64,000 nt of DNA from CAZFLM01 sp964519955 (GCA_964519955.1 CAZFLM010000024.1:1-64000); one strand, 5' to 3'. Shown: positions 7,701-15,989, counted from the first letter of the stretch. Notes: generated from the letters alone by a model not told the origin. Numbers and translations are program-made.

Positions 7701-9643
7701 TCCAGCTCGATGCGGGCGCCGGCTCTCGGCGGGCCGTCATACGGCGCGGCGGAGACGACGACGTCGATCGGCTGTCCGGGCGAGGCAAGATAGCCCGTCG
7801 GATCGATGCCGACGCGCATGCCGCCCTGGACGACGCTGCACTCGGCCTCGCCGTCCGTCTCCCGGTTGGCGGAGTCGGTCACCGTGGCGTGCAGCGTGAG
7901 CAGCTCGTCGATCGGACGCTCCTCGTCCTTCGGCTTGTGCGTGTCCACCCGCACCACGGCGCGCCCGCTCTCGTCGAGCGTCACCTCGCCCTCGCTGTAG
8001 TCCTCGCCGTAGTAGCTGCCGTAGAGGCGCTCGCGCCGCCAGCTCGACTGCTCGTTGTAGCCTTCCTCCTCGTCGTCGCTCTCGTACTCGTCGGAGGACC
8101 AGTCGTTCTGGCTGTACGTGTTGTACTTCACCTTGGCGCCGGCGACGGGCGCGCCGAAGTAGTACTCCGCTTTGATCGCGTACTCGGCGGTCTCGCCGCG
8201 CACGACGCGGTCGCGAATTGGCGTGACGGTGACGGTGAACTCGGGCTTCTTGTACGACGCCACCACGACGTCGTGCGTGTGCTGCTGCCCCTCGATGGTT
8301 GCCACGATCGTGTACACGCCGGTGGGCGCCTCGGAGCTGAGGTCGACGTGGCCGGCGAAGGAGCCCATGCCGTTGGTAGTCAGGCCCTCCCGGGCGATCA
8401 GCTCGCCACTGGGATCGCGCATCTGCACGCGGACGGGCCGGTTCGCGGGCACGGAGTAGGTGTAGCCATCCCCCTGGCGCACGCGCGCGATGCCCTTGAG
8501 CTGGATGGTCTGGCCGGGTCGGTAGATGGGCCGGTCCGTCAGCATGTGGACGGCCCAGGCCCCCGAGCCCTCCGGCGTGTACTCGCGGCTGGACACGGCG
8601 TCGTCCTCGCCGCGCGTGGCGACCACGATGGTGCGCTCGCTCGGGGCGCTCTGCTCCTCGTCCTCGTCGCCGATGCTCTGGCGCCGAGCGGCGAAGGGGA
8701 GCGCCCAGCGGGCCAGGCCCTCGCCATTGGTGACCACCGTCGCCGCCGCGCGCTGCTTGCGGAGCGAGCGCACGGTGACGCCGGCGATGGGCACGCCCGT
8801 GGAGAGGTCGGTGGCGAACGCCAGGTACTCGCCGCGCGCCTGCTTCACGACGAGCGCCAGATCGGTCACCTGCAGCGCCTGGCAGGCCTTGTTCTTGCCG
8901 CATGTGATCTGGGCCAGGTACAGACCGGGCCTGAGCTTGCCGAACTTCGTGCGCTGGTCGAAGAAGCCCTCGCGGTCGTCCTCGACGATGCGCTCGGTGC
9001 GGGTCAGGACCATCTCAGGCGGGCCCTGCGCCGGCTTGAGCAGGTCGCGCGGCAGCTCCTTCAGCGGCTCGTAGGGGCCGATGCGGCGTAGGGCGTGCTC
9101 CGCCTTCGGGTTCGTCAGGACCGTGCTCAGCCGGGTCCGGTAGAGCTGCACGGTGAACGTGTCGGTGTGCGCCGGCTTGTACGGGTCCACGTAGCCGCGC
9201 AGGCGCAGGCCGACCTCCTCGTGCGTGGTGAGGACCCGGCGCTGCTGTGCGACCTGGAGGTCGGGCTGGCTGCGCTTCAGCAGCACCAGCGCCTGGGTGA
9301 AGCCCTCCTCCGTGACGGTGATCTTCTCGCTCTCGGCGGAGTGGGCCTCCGTGGATGCGGAGAGCATGTAGCTTCCGGCGCGGACCTGGTTGATGCTGAA
9401 GCGTCCCGCCTGGTCCGTCACGGTGCGGCGGGAGCGGCGGTCCGTGTAGTCGCTGCTATCCCAGTCCGGGTGGAGGTAGACCTCCGCGTTGGGCACGGGC
9501 TTGAGGTTGTCCTTGCGGAGAACGGTGCCGATGAGGCGGCCGGTCGCGGGCTCCTGCTGGCAGGCGAAGGCCCACGCCCACGCAAGCGCTGCGATGGCGA
9601 CGACGACGGCGAGGGTTTGGCCGGGACGTGCCGAAGCGTTCAT
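4787..9643 (-). CDS. Bacterial alpha-2-macroglobulin (thioester protease trap)
   Basis: A 1618-residue exported protein. It has a hydrophobic signal segment (residues 9-28) ending AWAFAC, which could be a weak lipobox; a carboxypeptidase-like/Ig-type region (TGRLIGTVLRKDNLKPVPNA); MG domains including LTDRPIYRPGQTIQLKG near residue 370; the A2M core (TVSFRLPDNLTTWRATAIA); and a thioester domain with an intact GCTEQ at about 1148-1152. A very acidic, Tyr/Ser-rich insert lies near 510-545. Bacterial A2Ms trap foreign proteases at the cell envelope through the Cys-Gln thioester. The start at 9643 overlaps the stop of the upstream membrane protein, and VanW overlaps its end, so all three form one operon. 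No pbpC-like partner, which accompanies the E. coli homologue, is seen. Confidence 0.93.
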   Translation of the reverse strand: MNASARPGQTLAVVVAIAALAWAWAFACQQEPATGRLIGTVLRKDNLKPVPNAEVYLHPDWDSSDYTDRRSRRTVTDQAGRFSINQVRAGSYMLSASTEAHSAESEKITVTEEGFTQALVLLKRSQPDLQVAQQRRVLTTHEEVGLRLRGYVDPYKPAHTDTFTVQLYRTRLSTVLTNPKAEHALRRIGPYEPLKELPRDLLKPAQGPPEMVLTRTERIVEDDREGFFDQRTKFGKLRPGLYLAQITCGKNKACQALQVTDLALVVKQARGEYLAFATDLSTGVPIAGVTVRSLRKQRAAATVVTNGEGLARWALPFAARRQSIGDEDEEQSAPSERTIVVATRGEDDAVSSREYTPEGSGAWAVHMLTDRPIYRPGQTIQLKGIARVRQGDGYTYSVPANRPVRVQMRDPSGELIAREGLTTNGMGSFAGHVDLSSEAPTGVYTIVATIEGQQHTHDVVVASYKKPEFTVTVTPIRDRVVRGETAEYAIKAEYYFGAPVAGAKVKYNTYSQNDWSSDEYESDDEEEGYNEQSSWRRERLYGSYYGEDYSEGEVTLDESGRAVVRVDTHKPKDEERPIDELLTLHATVTDSANRETDGEAECSVVQGGMRVGIDPTGYLASPGQPIDVVVSAAPYDGPPRAGARIELEYGTNKWVRRQSQYSDYSSYEFEYRKDGVLIGQTGADGKALISVIPKHSGEVRLTARVRDAAGRVIESRTELYCTAESTDDIETEYADLAIYTDRKRYAPGQTARILINALHAGPTALLTIEGDRILRTMTVPIKRRSTVVTLPVLAEYGPNVYVSVCAVRDRKFASSTQSLRVDLPASEINVGIVANRPPGTPLPRYGPGDPISYTVTTTDKAGKPAPCEFSFGVVDEAIYALREDTREAIRSTFYPRRQNRVDTDYSFALEMLGDADKAEPKITARKRFPDTAYWAPFAHTDATGHATVSFRLPDNLTTWRATAIACSSSTAVGFGVGKVIVSKDLLVRLSTPRTLTQGDRSTFVATVHNDTPTAQTALVRLRAEGLALTGGDTATLKVPAHGAATATFAVRADRPGDAKLRVTAWTPLEPGRRQLTDGIETSLSVLPDGHEVTEVVTGEVGSGKTEHETFRLDPSAIPGYSRLTVRIIPSIRSPLGSALEYVVGFPYGCTEQTLSRFVPLITARHLRQAGLTTVSLPQEDKVVRDGLARLYRFQREKGYWGWWEQDSEDAWMTAYALYGLATARSLGQPVSTQVLQRGCKGMRELLPKTTPEEKGFALYALALAGDKGTATAGRASIDLAKAPSETLAYAALLDKLTGADPRPAIDALMRRSVSNGALLHWPAIRNRWHWSEWSDVMTTAAAVRALVATDPADARIAPAVRWLMLQRQSEAWMSTRDTAWVVDAFAAVIERIPNLAEKPAGSVRVVLNGTPVQTVALTAESVREPELVVRVPAVLVRPGKNDVVLEKAGSGTVFYTVQLRQTVPGPTPAAASPPVKITREWYVLTPTRSLTGAVSLEPVKSKPDFHPGDRIRVKVILNVAREMPYVIIKEPFAAGCEVNERGSADEAVEWNYWWSGIDVRDDHIAFFAKQLSVGRHEIEYNLTAQAAGTYRAMPTSVQCMYDPVSAAEGPGQSVEVRR

Positions 9644-11301
9644 CGCCCGGGCTCCCCCGCGACTCGCTTGCGTCGCGCGGCGATGGCTGCCGCCATCTTC
9701 GAGGCCAGCATGACCACGATCAGCGTGCCGGCGATCCAGTAGAGGATGTGCACCCGCTCGGCCCGGGTCAGGATCGCCGCGCGCATCGCGTGGGAGGTCC
9801 ACTGCGAGACCGCGAGCGCCATCGAGAGGGCCGCCACAGCCGCCGTGAGTGACGAGACGACGCGGGCGGCATTCCAGCGCGGCGCCAGGGCTACGGACAG
9901 CGCCAGGCCGACGAGGAGCGCCAGGACGCACTTCGGACCCCACACCACGACGATCACGGCCGGGATGGCGAGGACCAGCAGCGCGGTGACGATGGCGTTC
10001 TCGATGCCCGGGCGATCGTTCCGCTCGGCGCGGGCGCTCAGGATGGCCGGGATCGCGGCGCCCAGCAGGATGCCGAACAGCGCGTAGTGGTCCACGGATA
10101 CGCCGCCGTTCAGGTCGCTCTCAAACCGCGCCTCGACCAGCCGGTAGAGCACCAGGAGCAGGCCCAGGATGAGCGGCGCGGGGAGCGGCAGGCCGGCCGT
10201 GGCGGGGCGCTCGTCGGGCGCGATGGCCGCCAGCCGGGTCGCGTACAGCGTCCAACTCGCGAGCAGAGCCGCGGCGCAGCCGAAGCCGGTCATGAGCTGG
10301 AACGCCAGCATGAAGGCGGAGCCCACCACCAGCGCGATCAGCAGCGAGTGCGGCGCGGAGTGCTCCGTGTCGGCCGTAGGTCGGGCGACCAGCCAGGCGA
10401 TCAGGATGGCCGCGGCGAGGCCGACGGTGACGCAGCAGCTCAACTGGCCCAGGCCGAAGAGCTTCGCCTCGACCAGCGCCTTCGAGCCCGAGACGAACTT
10501 CACCTCGGTCAGGCGGGCCAGGGCGCACAGGACCACGCCCGCGAGCACGGCGCGGGTGGAGGCGGCGACGGCCAGGCGGGCCTCGTCATCGTGAGTGCGG
10601 CGTGCCACGAGCCGCGCGGCCAGGCCAATGCCGGGCACCTTGGCGAGGAGCATGCCCACTCGACCGGACGGCAGCGCCCCGGCGAGCACGGCCAGCGGCG
10701 CGGCGGTCACGAGGACGGACGCCATCGCGGCCCAGCGCAGCGACTCCGGCGCGTCGCCGCCGCGGATGGACGCGAGCAGACTGAAGGCGGCTGCCAGAAC
10801 CGTGAACACGCTCGCCCCGGCCAGATCCTCCACGGGAATGGGTGGCTCTCCCTGCGGGCGCGGCGCCGCGATCCAAACGAGCGCCATGGTGCAGAACCAG
10901 CCGATGGCGATGCCCGCCAGCGTGTCGATCAGGTTGCCGCGCAGCAGGAGCTGAGCGCCGGCGATGGCCGGCACCACGGGCAGCCAGGCAGCGGCGGCGC
11001 GCGTGGCGGTCGTCAGCGTCGAGTTGGGCGGGCGGGTCTCCAGGCGAAGGGCGGCCAGGGACATCCACGACGCGATGCCGCCCAGGAAGTAGCCGAGACC
11101 GAAGCCGCAGCCGGCGGTGAAGGGGGCTCGGCCGAGCAGCGAGACAGCGAGCAGGAGGACGGGAAGGGCCACCAGCGCGACGGTGAGGGCGGTTGGCAGG
11201 GGCGCGCGGGAGCGCGAGCGGCGGGCGAAGGCGGGCGCGGCACAGCAAAACCATCCGGCCAGGCCTACGCCGAATGAGATCCAAAGCAGACTGCGTTCCA
11301 T
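9640..11301 (-). CDS. Polytopic membrane protein of the A2M operon
   Basis: A 553-residue protein of unknown function. It is made almost entirely of hydrophobic helices (12 or more likely spans), for example LPTALTVALVALPVLLLAVS near the start and AIVTALLVLAIPAVIVVVWG late. Loops are short and basic, and the C-terminus ends with a positively charged tail (AARRKRVAGEPGR). I recognise no catalytic motif. The N-terminus also resembles a membrane-bound proton pump or transporter subunit, but no signature confirms that. It is the first gene of the operon with A2M and VanW (ATGA overlap at its end) and has a good promoter 210 bases upstream. A transport or envelope role linked to A2M is inference from coupling only. 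Confidence 0.75.
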   Translation of the reverse strand: MERSLLWISFGVGLAGWFCCAAPAFARRSRSRAPLPTALTVALVALPVLLLAVSLLGRAPFTAGCGFGLGYFLGGIASWMSLAALRLETRPPNSTLTTATRAAAAWLPVVPAIAGAQLLLRGNLIDTLAGIAIGWFCTMALVWIAAPRPQGEPPIPVEDLAGASVFTVLAAAFSLLASIRGGDAPESLRWAAMASVLVTAAPLAVLAGALPSGRVGMLLAKVPGIGLAARLVARRTHDDEARLAVAASTRAVLAGVVLCALARLTEVKFVSGSKALVEAKLFGLGQLSCCVTVGLAAAILIAWLVARPTADTEHSAPHSLLIALVVGSAFMLAFQLMTGFGCAAALLASWTLYATRLAAIAPDERPATAGLPLPAPLILGLLLVLYRLVEARFESDLNGGVSVDHYALFGILLGAAIPAILSARAERNDRPGIENAIVTALLVLAIPAVIVVVWGPKCVLALLVGLALSVALAPRWNAARVVSSLTAAVAALSMALAVSQWTSHAMRAAILTRAERVHILYWIAGTLIVVMLASKMAAAIAARRKRVAGEPGR

Positions 11302-11679
11302 TGTTGCGTTGTTCCGAAGAGGCGGAGTGACGCTGGCCGGACGCTGCCGGCGGCTGCGTCGGAGTCGGGAGATGCGCGAGCGTGGCTCGCTAGTCGATCG
11401 ATGCTGGTGGGGAAGTCTGCCTGCGTTTGGAGGGAGGAGCCGCCGACGGTCGCGCTCAACGTCCACAAACCTGGTGCCTATCACCCCTTCCTGAGGACGA
11501 AGTCCGACAAGTTTAGCATGGCGCAGCAGCAGTGTCAACCGCGATTTGGACGCTCCAAATGGGTGAGACGCGGCCGGCGCGTCCGGGTTCCACAACGGAC
11601 AGGAATCCCGCGCGGACGCCCCGAAACTGGGCACCAGGATCGCGCGCTGGTTCCCAGGCGTCGATGAGGAGCGCCCACG
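11302..11679. other. Divergent intergenic region
   Basis: A 378-base region between the A2M operon (minus) and the zinc-ribbon membrane protein (plus). It holds the minus-strand promoter at 11510-11538 and a leader of about 200 bases. Apart from GAGGAG at 11665-11670 before the plus gene, nothing else was recognised. Confidence 0.5.
11510..11538 (-). promoter_or_regulatory. Sigma70-like promoter for the A2M operon
   Basis: On the minus strand TTGACA (11538-11533), a 17-bp spacer and TAAACT (11515-11510). The predicted transcript starts near 11503 and has a leader of about 200 bases. Confidence 0.6.
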
Positions 11680-12378
11680 ATGGCTGAGCTGACACGCATC
11701 CCTTGCCCCGACTGCGGCGAGGCGAACCTTGCGACGGACACGGTGTGCCTGAAGTGCGGCCGGGCGCTGCGCGTGATGCCGCGTCCGTCCGTTCGCGGCA
11801 TGGTCCAGCGCGCGCGGCTGCCGATGGTATCGGGAAGGACGAGCGCGCTCGTCCTGGCGGCGTGCTTCGGGCTGTCCGGAGTGCTCATCCCGGTGGCCGC
11901 GCACCTGCCGCGCTGGGTCGAGTTCGAGCTGGTGTTCGCGGCGTGGTGGATCGCCTGGGTGGCAGCGCTCTCGGTGCTGCTCTTCCGCGGCTGGGCGGTG
12001 GACGACGACCCGCCGCCGGCGCGACTGGGCACGTTCGGCGGCCTGGGGCGAGGCGCAGCCGGTGCGCCCGACGTGGACCGGCCCGGCTGGGGCGACACGG
12101 CATGCTGCGCGGCCGAAGGCTGTCTCAGCGAGGCCGGGCTGGTCGTGGTGGCCCTCCTTGGCGCCTGGCTGGTGGTGGAGTTCGTGGTGCCGGCGGTTGC
12201 TCTGCTGGCGTACCTGGTGATACGCCGCATGTTGGCGGCAGTCGTGAACGACGACGATGTGTGCAAGGGACGGCTGGGCCGCTCGGTTGGTTGGGCGCTC
12301 TGGTACGCGACGCTCTTTACCGCGCCGCTGGCTTTCCTGGTGTGGGTGATCCATGCGGCAGCGAGACACGCGTCCTGA
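11680..12378 (+). CDS. Zinc-ribbon membrane protein, unknown function
   Basis: A 232-residue protein. It has an N-terminal zinc ribbon (CPDC at 9-12 and CLKC at 23-26), then several membrane spans: SALVLAACFGLSGVLIPVAA, ELVFAAWWIAWVAALSVLLF, a third segment near 155-180 and a last one near 210-228. A soluble loop lies between (GRGAAGAPDVDRPGWGD). GAGGAG sits nine bases before the start. The gene is co-oriented with the URO-D-family gene 21 bases downstream, suggesting one transcript, but no functional link is evident. Confidence 0.7.
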   Translation: MAELTRIPCPDCGEANLATDTVCLKCGRALRVMPRPSVRGMVQRARLPMVSGRTSALVLAACFGLSGVLIPVAAHLPRWVEFELVFAAWWIAWVAALSVLLFRGWAVDDDPPPARLGTFGGLGRGAAGAPDVDRPGWGDTACCAAEGCLSEAGLVVVALLGAWLVVEFVVPAVALLAYLVIRRMLAAVVNDDDVCKGRLGRSVGWALWYATLFTAPLAFLVWVIHAAARHAS

Positions 12379-12399
12379 GGGCGCGGCAATGGGGAAACG

Positions 12400-13503
12400 A
12401 TGACATCGAAGCAGCGCGTACTGGGCGCCCTCCGGCGCGAGCCGGTCGACCGGGTGCCCATCTTCATGTGGTTCCATCCCGGCACGACGGCGCGCCTGGC
12501 GCAGGTGCTGGAGATCCCGCCAGCGTTCGTCGGCGAGGCGATGGGCAACGACGTGCGCATGACGTGGGTGAACAACAACTACGCCATGGAGGGGATCACC
12601 CACGAGCGCGACGGCGAGAGCCACGTCGACGACTGGGGCATCGAGTGGGTGAAGGAGGGGCCCTTCAACCAGATCGCCCGGTTCCCGCTGGCCGATGCCG
12701 ACGCGGCGGACGTGCTGGCCTACCGCTTCCCCTATGACCGCCTGGAGGCGCTTCTCGATCTGATGGCGCCCGTCGCGGCCGAGGCGGATCGCTTCTTCAT
12801 CGGGTGCGACGTGTCGCCGTGCGTGTTCGAGATGTACTGGCGCCTGCGCGGCCTGGAGCGGACCGTGGAGGAGATGGCGGCCGAGCCCGAGCTGGCGCAC
12901 ACCATGTTCGCACGCTGCGCCGACTTCGCGGTGCGTCTCTCGGAGGAGGCGTGCGCCCGGTTCCCGCTCGACTGGCTGTGGGCGGGCGACGACGTGGCGT
13001 CGCAGCAGTCGCTCATCATGAGCCCGAAGTGCTGGCGCTCGCTCATCAAGCCGGAACTGGCGCGCGTGTTCGCCGTCGGCAAGGCGCACCGGTTGCCGGT
13101 GGCGTACCACTGCTGCGGCGCAGTGCGAGCCATCATCCCGGACCTCGTCGAGATGGGCCTCGACGTGCTGAACCCCATCCAGAGCCACTGCGCCGGCATG
13201 GACCCGCTCGAGCTGAAGCGGGAGTTCGGCGCCGCGCTCACGTTCATGGGCGGCGTGGACACGGTGGACCTCCTGCCGAACGCGACTGCCGCCGAGGTGG
13301 AGCGCGAGACCGCCCGGCTGATCGAGGGGATGACGGCCGACGGCGGCGGCTACATCCTGGCCGCGTCGCACACGGTGCCGCCGGAGACGCCGGACGACAA
13401 CGTCTTCGCCATGTACGCGGCGGCGGGTCTGAGCCGGGAGGCGATCCTCGACCGGGCTGCCGACATCCGCGCGCGGCAAACCGGGGGCGCTGCCGGGCCG
13501 TAG
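12400..13503 (+). CDS. Uroporphyrinogen decarboxylase-family (methyltransferase-type) protein
   Basis: A 367-residue protein of the URO-D/MtbA superfamily. It starts with the family opening KQRVLGALRREPVDRVPIF, and has GDDVASQQSLIMSPKCWRSL, then HCCGAVRAIIPDLVEMGLDV near residues 231-250 and NPIQSHCAGMDP, which carry the His/Cys residues expected to bind zinc in the corrinoid methyltransferase branch. It then has GGVDTVDLLPNATA and ends GGYILAASHTVPPETPDDNV. Members of this branch move methyl groups or cleave ether-linked methoxyl groups; true heme-pathway decarboxylases lack the HCC cluster. No corrinoid protein gene lies nearby, so the substrate is open. Confidence 0.85.
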   Translation: MTSKQRVLGALRREPVDRVPIFMWFHPGTTARLAQVLEIPPAFVGEAMGNDVRMTWVNNNYAMEGITHERDGESHVDDWGIEWVKEGPFNQIARFPLADADAADVLAYRFPYDRLEALLDLMAPVAAEADRFFIGCDVSPCVFEMYWRLRGLERTVEEMAAEPELAHTMFARCADFAVRLSEEACARFPLDWLWAGDDVASQQSLIMSPKCWRSLIKPELARVFAVGKAHRLPVAYHCCGAVRAIIPDLVEMGLDVLNPIQSHCAGMDPLELKREFGAALTFMGGVDTVDLLPNATAAEVERETARLIEGMTADGGGYILAASHTVPPETPDDNVFAMYAAAGLSREAILDRAADIRARQTGGAAGP

Positions 13504-13534
13504 TGTCGGCAACAACGATCGAGGGAGACCGTCC

Positions 13535-14494
13535 ATGGAGTTGCCGCTCAGACCGTTCCGTTGGGACGACATCGACGCCATCGTGCGCCTGGCGCGCGCC
13601 TGCGAGGCGGTGGACCAGACGGGCACCGCCGTCACTCGCGAGGCGCTGGAGGTGCAGTTCCAGTTCCCCGGCGTCGATCCGAGCGAGGTCGTGTGGGTGA
13701 TGCCGGACGAGGCTCTCGGCCTGGCCGCCCTCTGCAGTGGCGCCCCGATGCCCGGCGCGGACGTCGAGACCCTCAGCATCGGCGTGACGATCCACCCGGC
13801 GCGCCGCACCGACGACCTCGAGGACCGGCTGATGGCCTTCGCGGAGGAGGTCTCGCTGAAGGCGCGCAAGCTTCCCGACCTGCCGGCGGCCTGGCATCGC
13901 GGCGTGCTGGCACGGTGGACCGATCGGATGGCCGTGTGCGAGCGCCGGGGCTACACCGCGGTGCGCTGGTTCCTGGAGCTGGAGCGCAGCCTGCTGGACC
14001 CGCTGCCGAACGCGCCGGCGCCCGCGGGCATCGTGCTGGCGCCTGCGCTCGATGCGGCCACTCGCGCGCACGTGCACCACTCGATCGCGGAGTCGTTCCA
14101 GGACCACTGGAACCCGGTGGAGTTCACGTTCGAGCAGTTCGAGCACTTCGTCTGCTCCCCGGCGATGCAGCCCTTGCAGGCGCTCCTGGCACGAGCCGAG
14201 GATGGCGAGCCGGCGGGGGCGTGCATCGTGCGGGTGCAGCGCGAGAAGAACGAGCAGTACGGCACGCGCGAGGGCGACGTCAGCGTGCTGGGCGTGCGCC
14301 GGCCGTTCCGCGGCAGGGGCGTGGCCCGCGCGCTGCTCTCGAGCGGGCTCGCGTGGCTGCGCGGCCAGGGCATCGAGGTCGCCACGATCACGGTGGATGC
14401 CGAGAGCCCGACCGGCGCGGATCGGCTCTATGCGTCGGCAGGCTTCACGGAGCGTCGGCGCAGCGTGGTGTACGAGAAGGCCGTGCTGCGCTAG
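13535..14494 (+). CDS. Tandem GNAT acetyltransferase
   Basis: A 319-residue protein built of two GNAT-like halves. The N-terminal half (LPLRPFRWDDIDAIVRLARA) has lost a clear acetyl-CoA loop. The C-terminal half (from about residue 165) has the loop in VRRPFRGRGVARALLSSGL and the closing LYASAGFTERRR. This layout is like mycothiol synthase-type or antibiotic-type double GNATs. The start follows GAGGGAG. The acceptor cannot be read from sequence. Downstream come three tandem 64-bp repeats and a strong hairpin. Confidence 0.85.
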   Translation: MELPLRPFRWDDIDAIVRLARACEAVDQTGTAVTREALEVQFQFPGVDPSEVVWVMPDEALGLAALCSGAPMPGADVETLSIGVTIHPARRTDDLEDRLMAFAEEVSLKARKLPDLPAAWHRGVLARWTDRMAVCERRGYTAVRWFLELERSLLDPLPNAPAPAGIVLAPALDAATRAHVHHSIAESFQDHWNPVEFTFEQFEHFVCSPAMQPLQALLARAEDGEPAGACIVRVQREKNEQYGTREGDVSVLGVRRPFRGRGVARALLSSGLAWLRGQGIEVATITVDAESPTGADRLYASAGFTERRRSVVYEKAVLR

Positions 14495-14501
14495 CCCGAA
14501 C

Positions 14502-14677
14502 GCCGTGGTGGGATGGGCCTCCGTGCCGGTCCGGTACAACCTGTTGATGGGCCTGACGCACAAGTGCCGTGGTGGGATGGGCCTCCGTGCCCGTCCGGTA
14601 CAGCCTGTCAATGGGCCTGACGCACAAGTGCCGCGGTGGGATGGGCCTCCGTGCCCGTCCGGTACAACCTATCGATG
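14502..14677. repeat. 64-bp tandem repeat, about 2.8 copies
   Basis: Units start at 14502, 14566 and 14630, each with GCCGTGGTGGGATGGGCCTC (third copy GCCGCGG) then CGTGCCCGTCCGGTACAACC. The first two units continue GATGGGCCTGACGCACAAGT. The core forms a short hairpin (GGGC with GCCC). This is one site of the dispersed hairpin family. Confidence 0.9.
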
Positions 14678-14697
14678 AGCTGCGCGGAGCACACAAA

Positions 14698-14732
14698 CAG
14701 CGGGCCGCCCACCATACTGGGGCGGCCCGCTG
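14698..14732. terminator. Strong hairpin between convergent genes
   Basis: CAGCGGGCCGCCC (14698-14710) pairs with GGGCGGCCCGCTG (14720-14732), 13 bp, loop 9. It can end both the GNAT gene (plus) and the small membrane protein gene (minus). There is no long T tract. Confidence 0.7.
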
Positions 14733-14752
14733 TGTTCATCTCGGGTGCGCGT

Positions 14753-14914
14753 CTACTTGCCCATCTTCATGCCGATGCCCGCCGGGCTGCCTGCACGCAC
14801 CTCGTCTTTGGTGAACGTCTTGCCGCCCGACTGGGTCCAGGCGACAACGCCGATCACCACCAGCAGCACCACGACCACAACCGTCGCCACGACCGGGTTG
14901 ATCTCTGTGCGCAC
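14753..14914 (-). CDS. Tiny single-span membrane protein paired with a pseudopilin
   Basis: A 53-residue protein. It starts at GTG with TAGGAGG nine bases before and reads VRTEINPVVATVVVVVLLVV, then IGVVAWTQSGGKTFTKDEVR, and ends AGSPAGIGMKMGK. One transmembrane helix covers about residues 7-26, followed by a short Gly/Met/Lys tail outside. It begins 13 bases after the stop of the DUF1559 pseudopilin gene, so it is co-transcribed. A related protein (23193-23453) lies beside another DUF1559 pseudopilin and shares the pattern E-[IV]-x-P, a Val-rich helix, and IGVV-x-W. Function is unknown; a partner or anchor for the pseudopilin is inferred from the pairing. Confidence 0.75.
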   Translation of the reverse strand: MRTEINPVVATVVVVVLLVVIGVVAWTQSGGKTFTKDEVRAGSPAGIGMKMGK

Positions 14915-14927
14915 TCCGCGGTTCCTC

Positions 14928-15743
14928 CTACTGGTTCGGGTTCGGCAGCACCATCTTGACGAGGTCGACGAACATCCCCGCTTTGAACTTCGCGTGGCCG
15001 TCGGACATCACGGCGAGCGTCGCGCCCTGCAAGCCCTGCCCGGTCAGGTACGGCGGCAGGTTCGGCGTCACGGCGTTGTCAGACACGCCGGCGTGCGCGC
15101 CATACGAGTCGCAGAAGGCGATGACCCAGTCGGTGGGCCGCGTGACGGCGGCCTGGGACTGGCCTGCGACGAAGAACTGGGCCGGGTCGCAGTTCGTGGC
15201 CGCGACGTAGGCGAGCTGGGGCAGAAGCAGCGGGCCGAGGCGCAGGAACTGCTCCACGGAGGCGGGCTTGTGGTCGGCCAGCTTCGCCAGGCCGCAGCCC
15301 GCGCCGATGCCGCCGAACGCGTACCCGTAGGAGCCGTACTGGTTCACGGGCAGGCCGTCAGTTCCCAGGCTGACCGGGTCGGGGCGAAGGGTGGGGCAGC
15401 CGAACAGGCCGAAGTTCTTGATGTACGGCTGGAAGGTGTACTCCATGAACAGGCCGCGAACGCCGTTCATGTTGGGCGGACCGGGGGGCATGTACTGCGT
15501 GTAGCCGTTGGCGTCCAGGTTGCCTCGGTTGTCCTGCATCAGCCAGGGGAACGTCTCGTCGTAGTCCTGCGTGTACATCAGCGCGGCGAGGCCGATCTCC
15601 TTGAGGTTCGATAGGCACGTCGTCTTCCGTGCCTGCTCCCTGGCCCGGGCGAAGACCGGGAACAGAATAGCGGCAAGTATAGCGATAATCGCAATAACGA
15701 CGAGCAGTTCGATCAGCGTGAAGCCGTGGCGCTTAGTGCCCAT
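14928..15743 (-). CDS. DUF1559 pseudopilin with type IV prepilin signal
   Basis: A 271-residue protein. After a short basic leader (GTKRH) it has the prepilin peptidase site and helix GFTLIELLVVIAIIAILAAI, then LFPVFARAREQARKTTCLSN and QDYDETFPW. Near the C-terminus is VMSDGHAKFKAGMFV, the DG-type signature of this family. PilD-type peptidase would cut before Phe, and the helix would pack into a pseudopilus or stay in the membrane. The start at 15743 is supported by GAGGGGG upstream; an earlier in-frame start lacks this. It has its own near-consensus promoter, and a 53-residue membrane protein follows 13 bases later. Confidence 0.93.
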   Translation of the reverse strand: MGTKRHGFTLIELLVVIAIIAILAAILFPVFARAREQARKTTCLSNLKEIGLAALMYTQDYDETFPWLMQDNRGNLDANGYTQYMPPGPPNMNGVRGLFMEYTFQPYIKNFGLFGCPTLRPDPVSLGTDGLPVNQYGSYGYAFGGIGAGCGLAKLADHKPASVEQFLRLGPLLLPQLAYVAATNCDPAQFFVAGQSQAAVTRPTDWVIAFCDSYGAHAGVSDNAVTPNLPPYLTGQGLQGATLAVMSDGHAKFKAGMFVDLVKMVLPNPNQ

Positions 15744-15849
15744 GCACAGTTTCCCCCTCTGAACGTGATCTCCGCCGGTTCTGGCCGGCAGGCAACAGGT
15801 CACAGCGGTCACCAGTGGCACTCACCTCGCGGTGATTAGGACTGCTGTT

Positions 15850-15879
15850 ACTATAAGGCTACGTGCGGCGTTCTGTCAA
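15850..15879 (-). promoter_or_regulatory. Promoter of the pseudopilin gene
   Basis: Minus strand TTGACA (15879-15874), 18-bp spacer, TATAGT (15855-15850). It lies about 105 bases before the start of the DUF1559 gene. Confidence 0.65.
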
Positions 15880-15989
15880 CGTTGCGTCAGACGATGCCGC
15901 AGGATGTTCCGCTGTGCGTGCCGAACCCGGAGGCGAAACGGGCCGCGATGGAGGATGCGAGAGGCGCGAGAGCACGGGAGGGAACACGC

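Noticed and set aside
4775..9091. Long plus-strand open frames (656 and 760 codons) opposite the A2M gene
   Set aside because: They lie fully antisense to a clear A2M gene, are Arg/Ala/Gly-rich without domains, and reflect the GC-rich codon pattern.
11302..13869. Minus-strand extension of the membrane protein frame to 13869
   Set aside because: It overlaps three well-supported plus-strand genes, and a promoter lies at 11510-11538, so translation starts at 11301.
14502..14677. CRISPR-like array
   Set aside because: The 64-bp units are direct tandem copies with no independent spacers.
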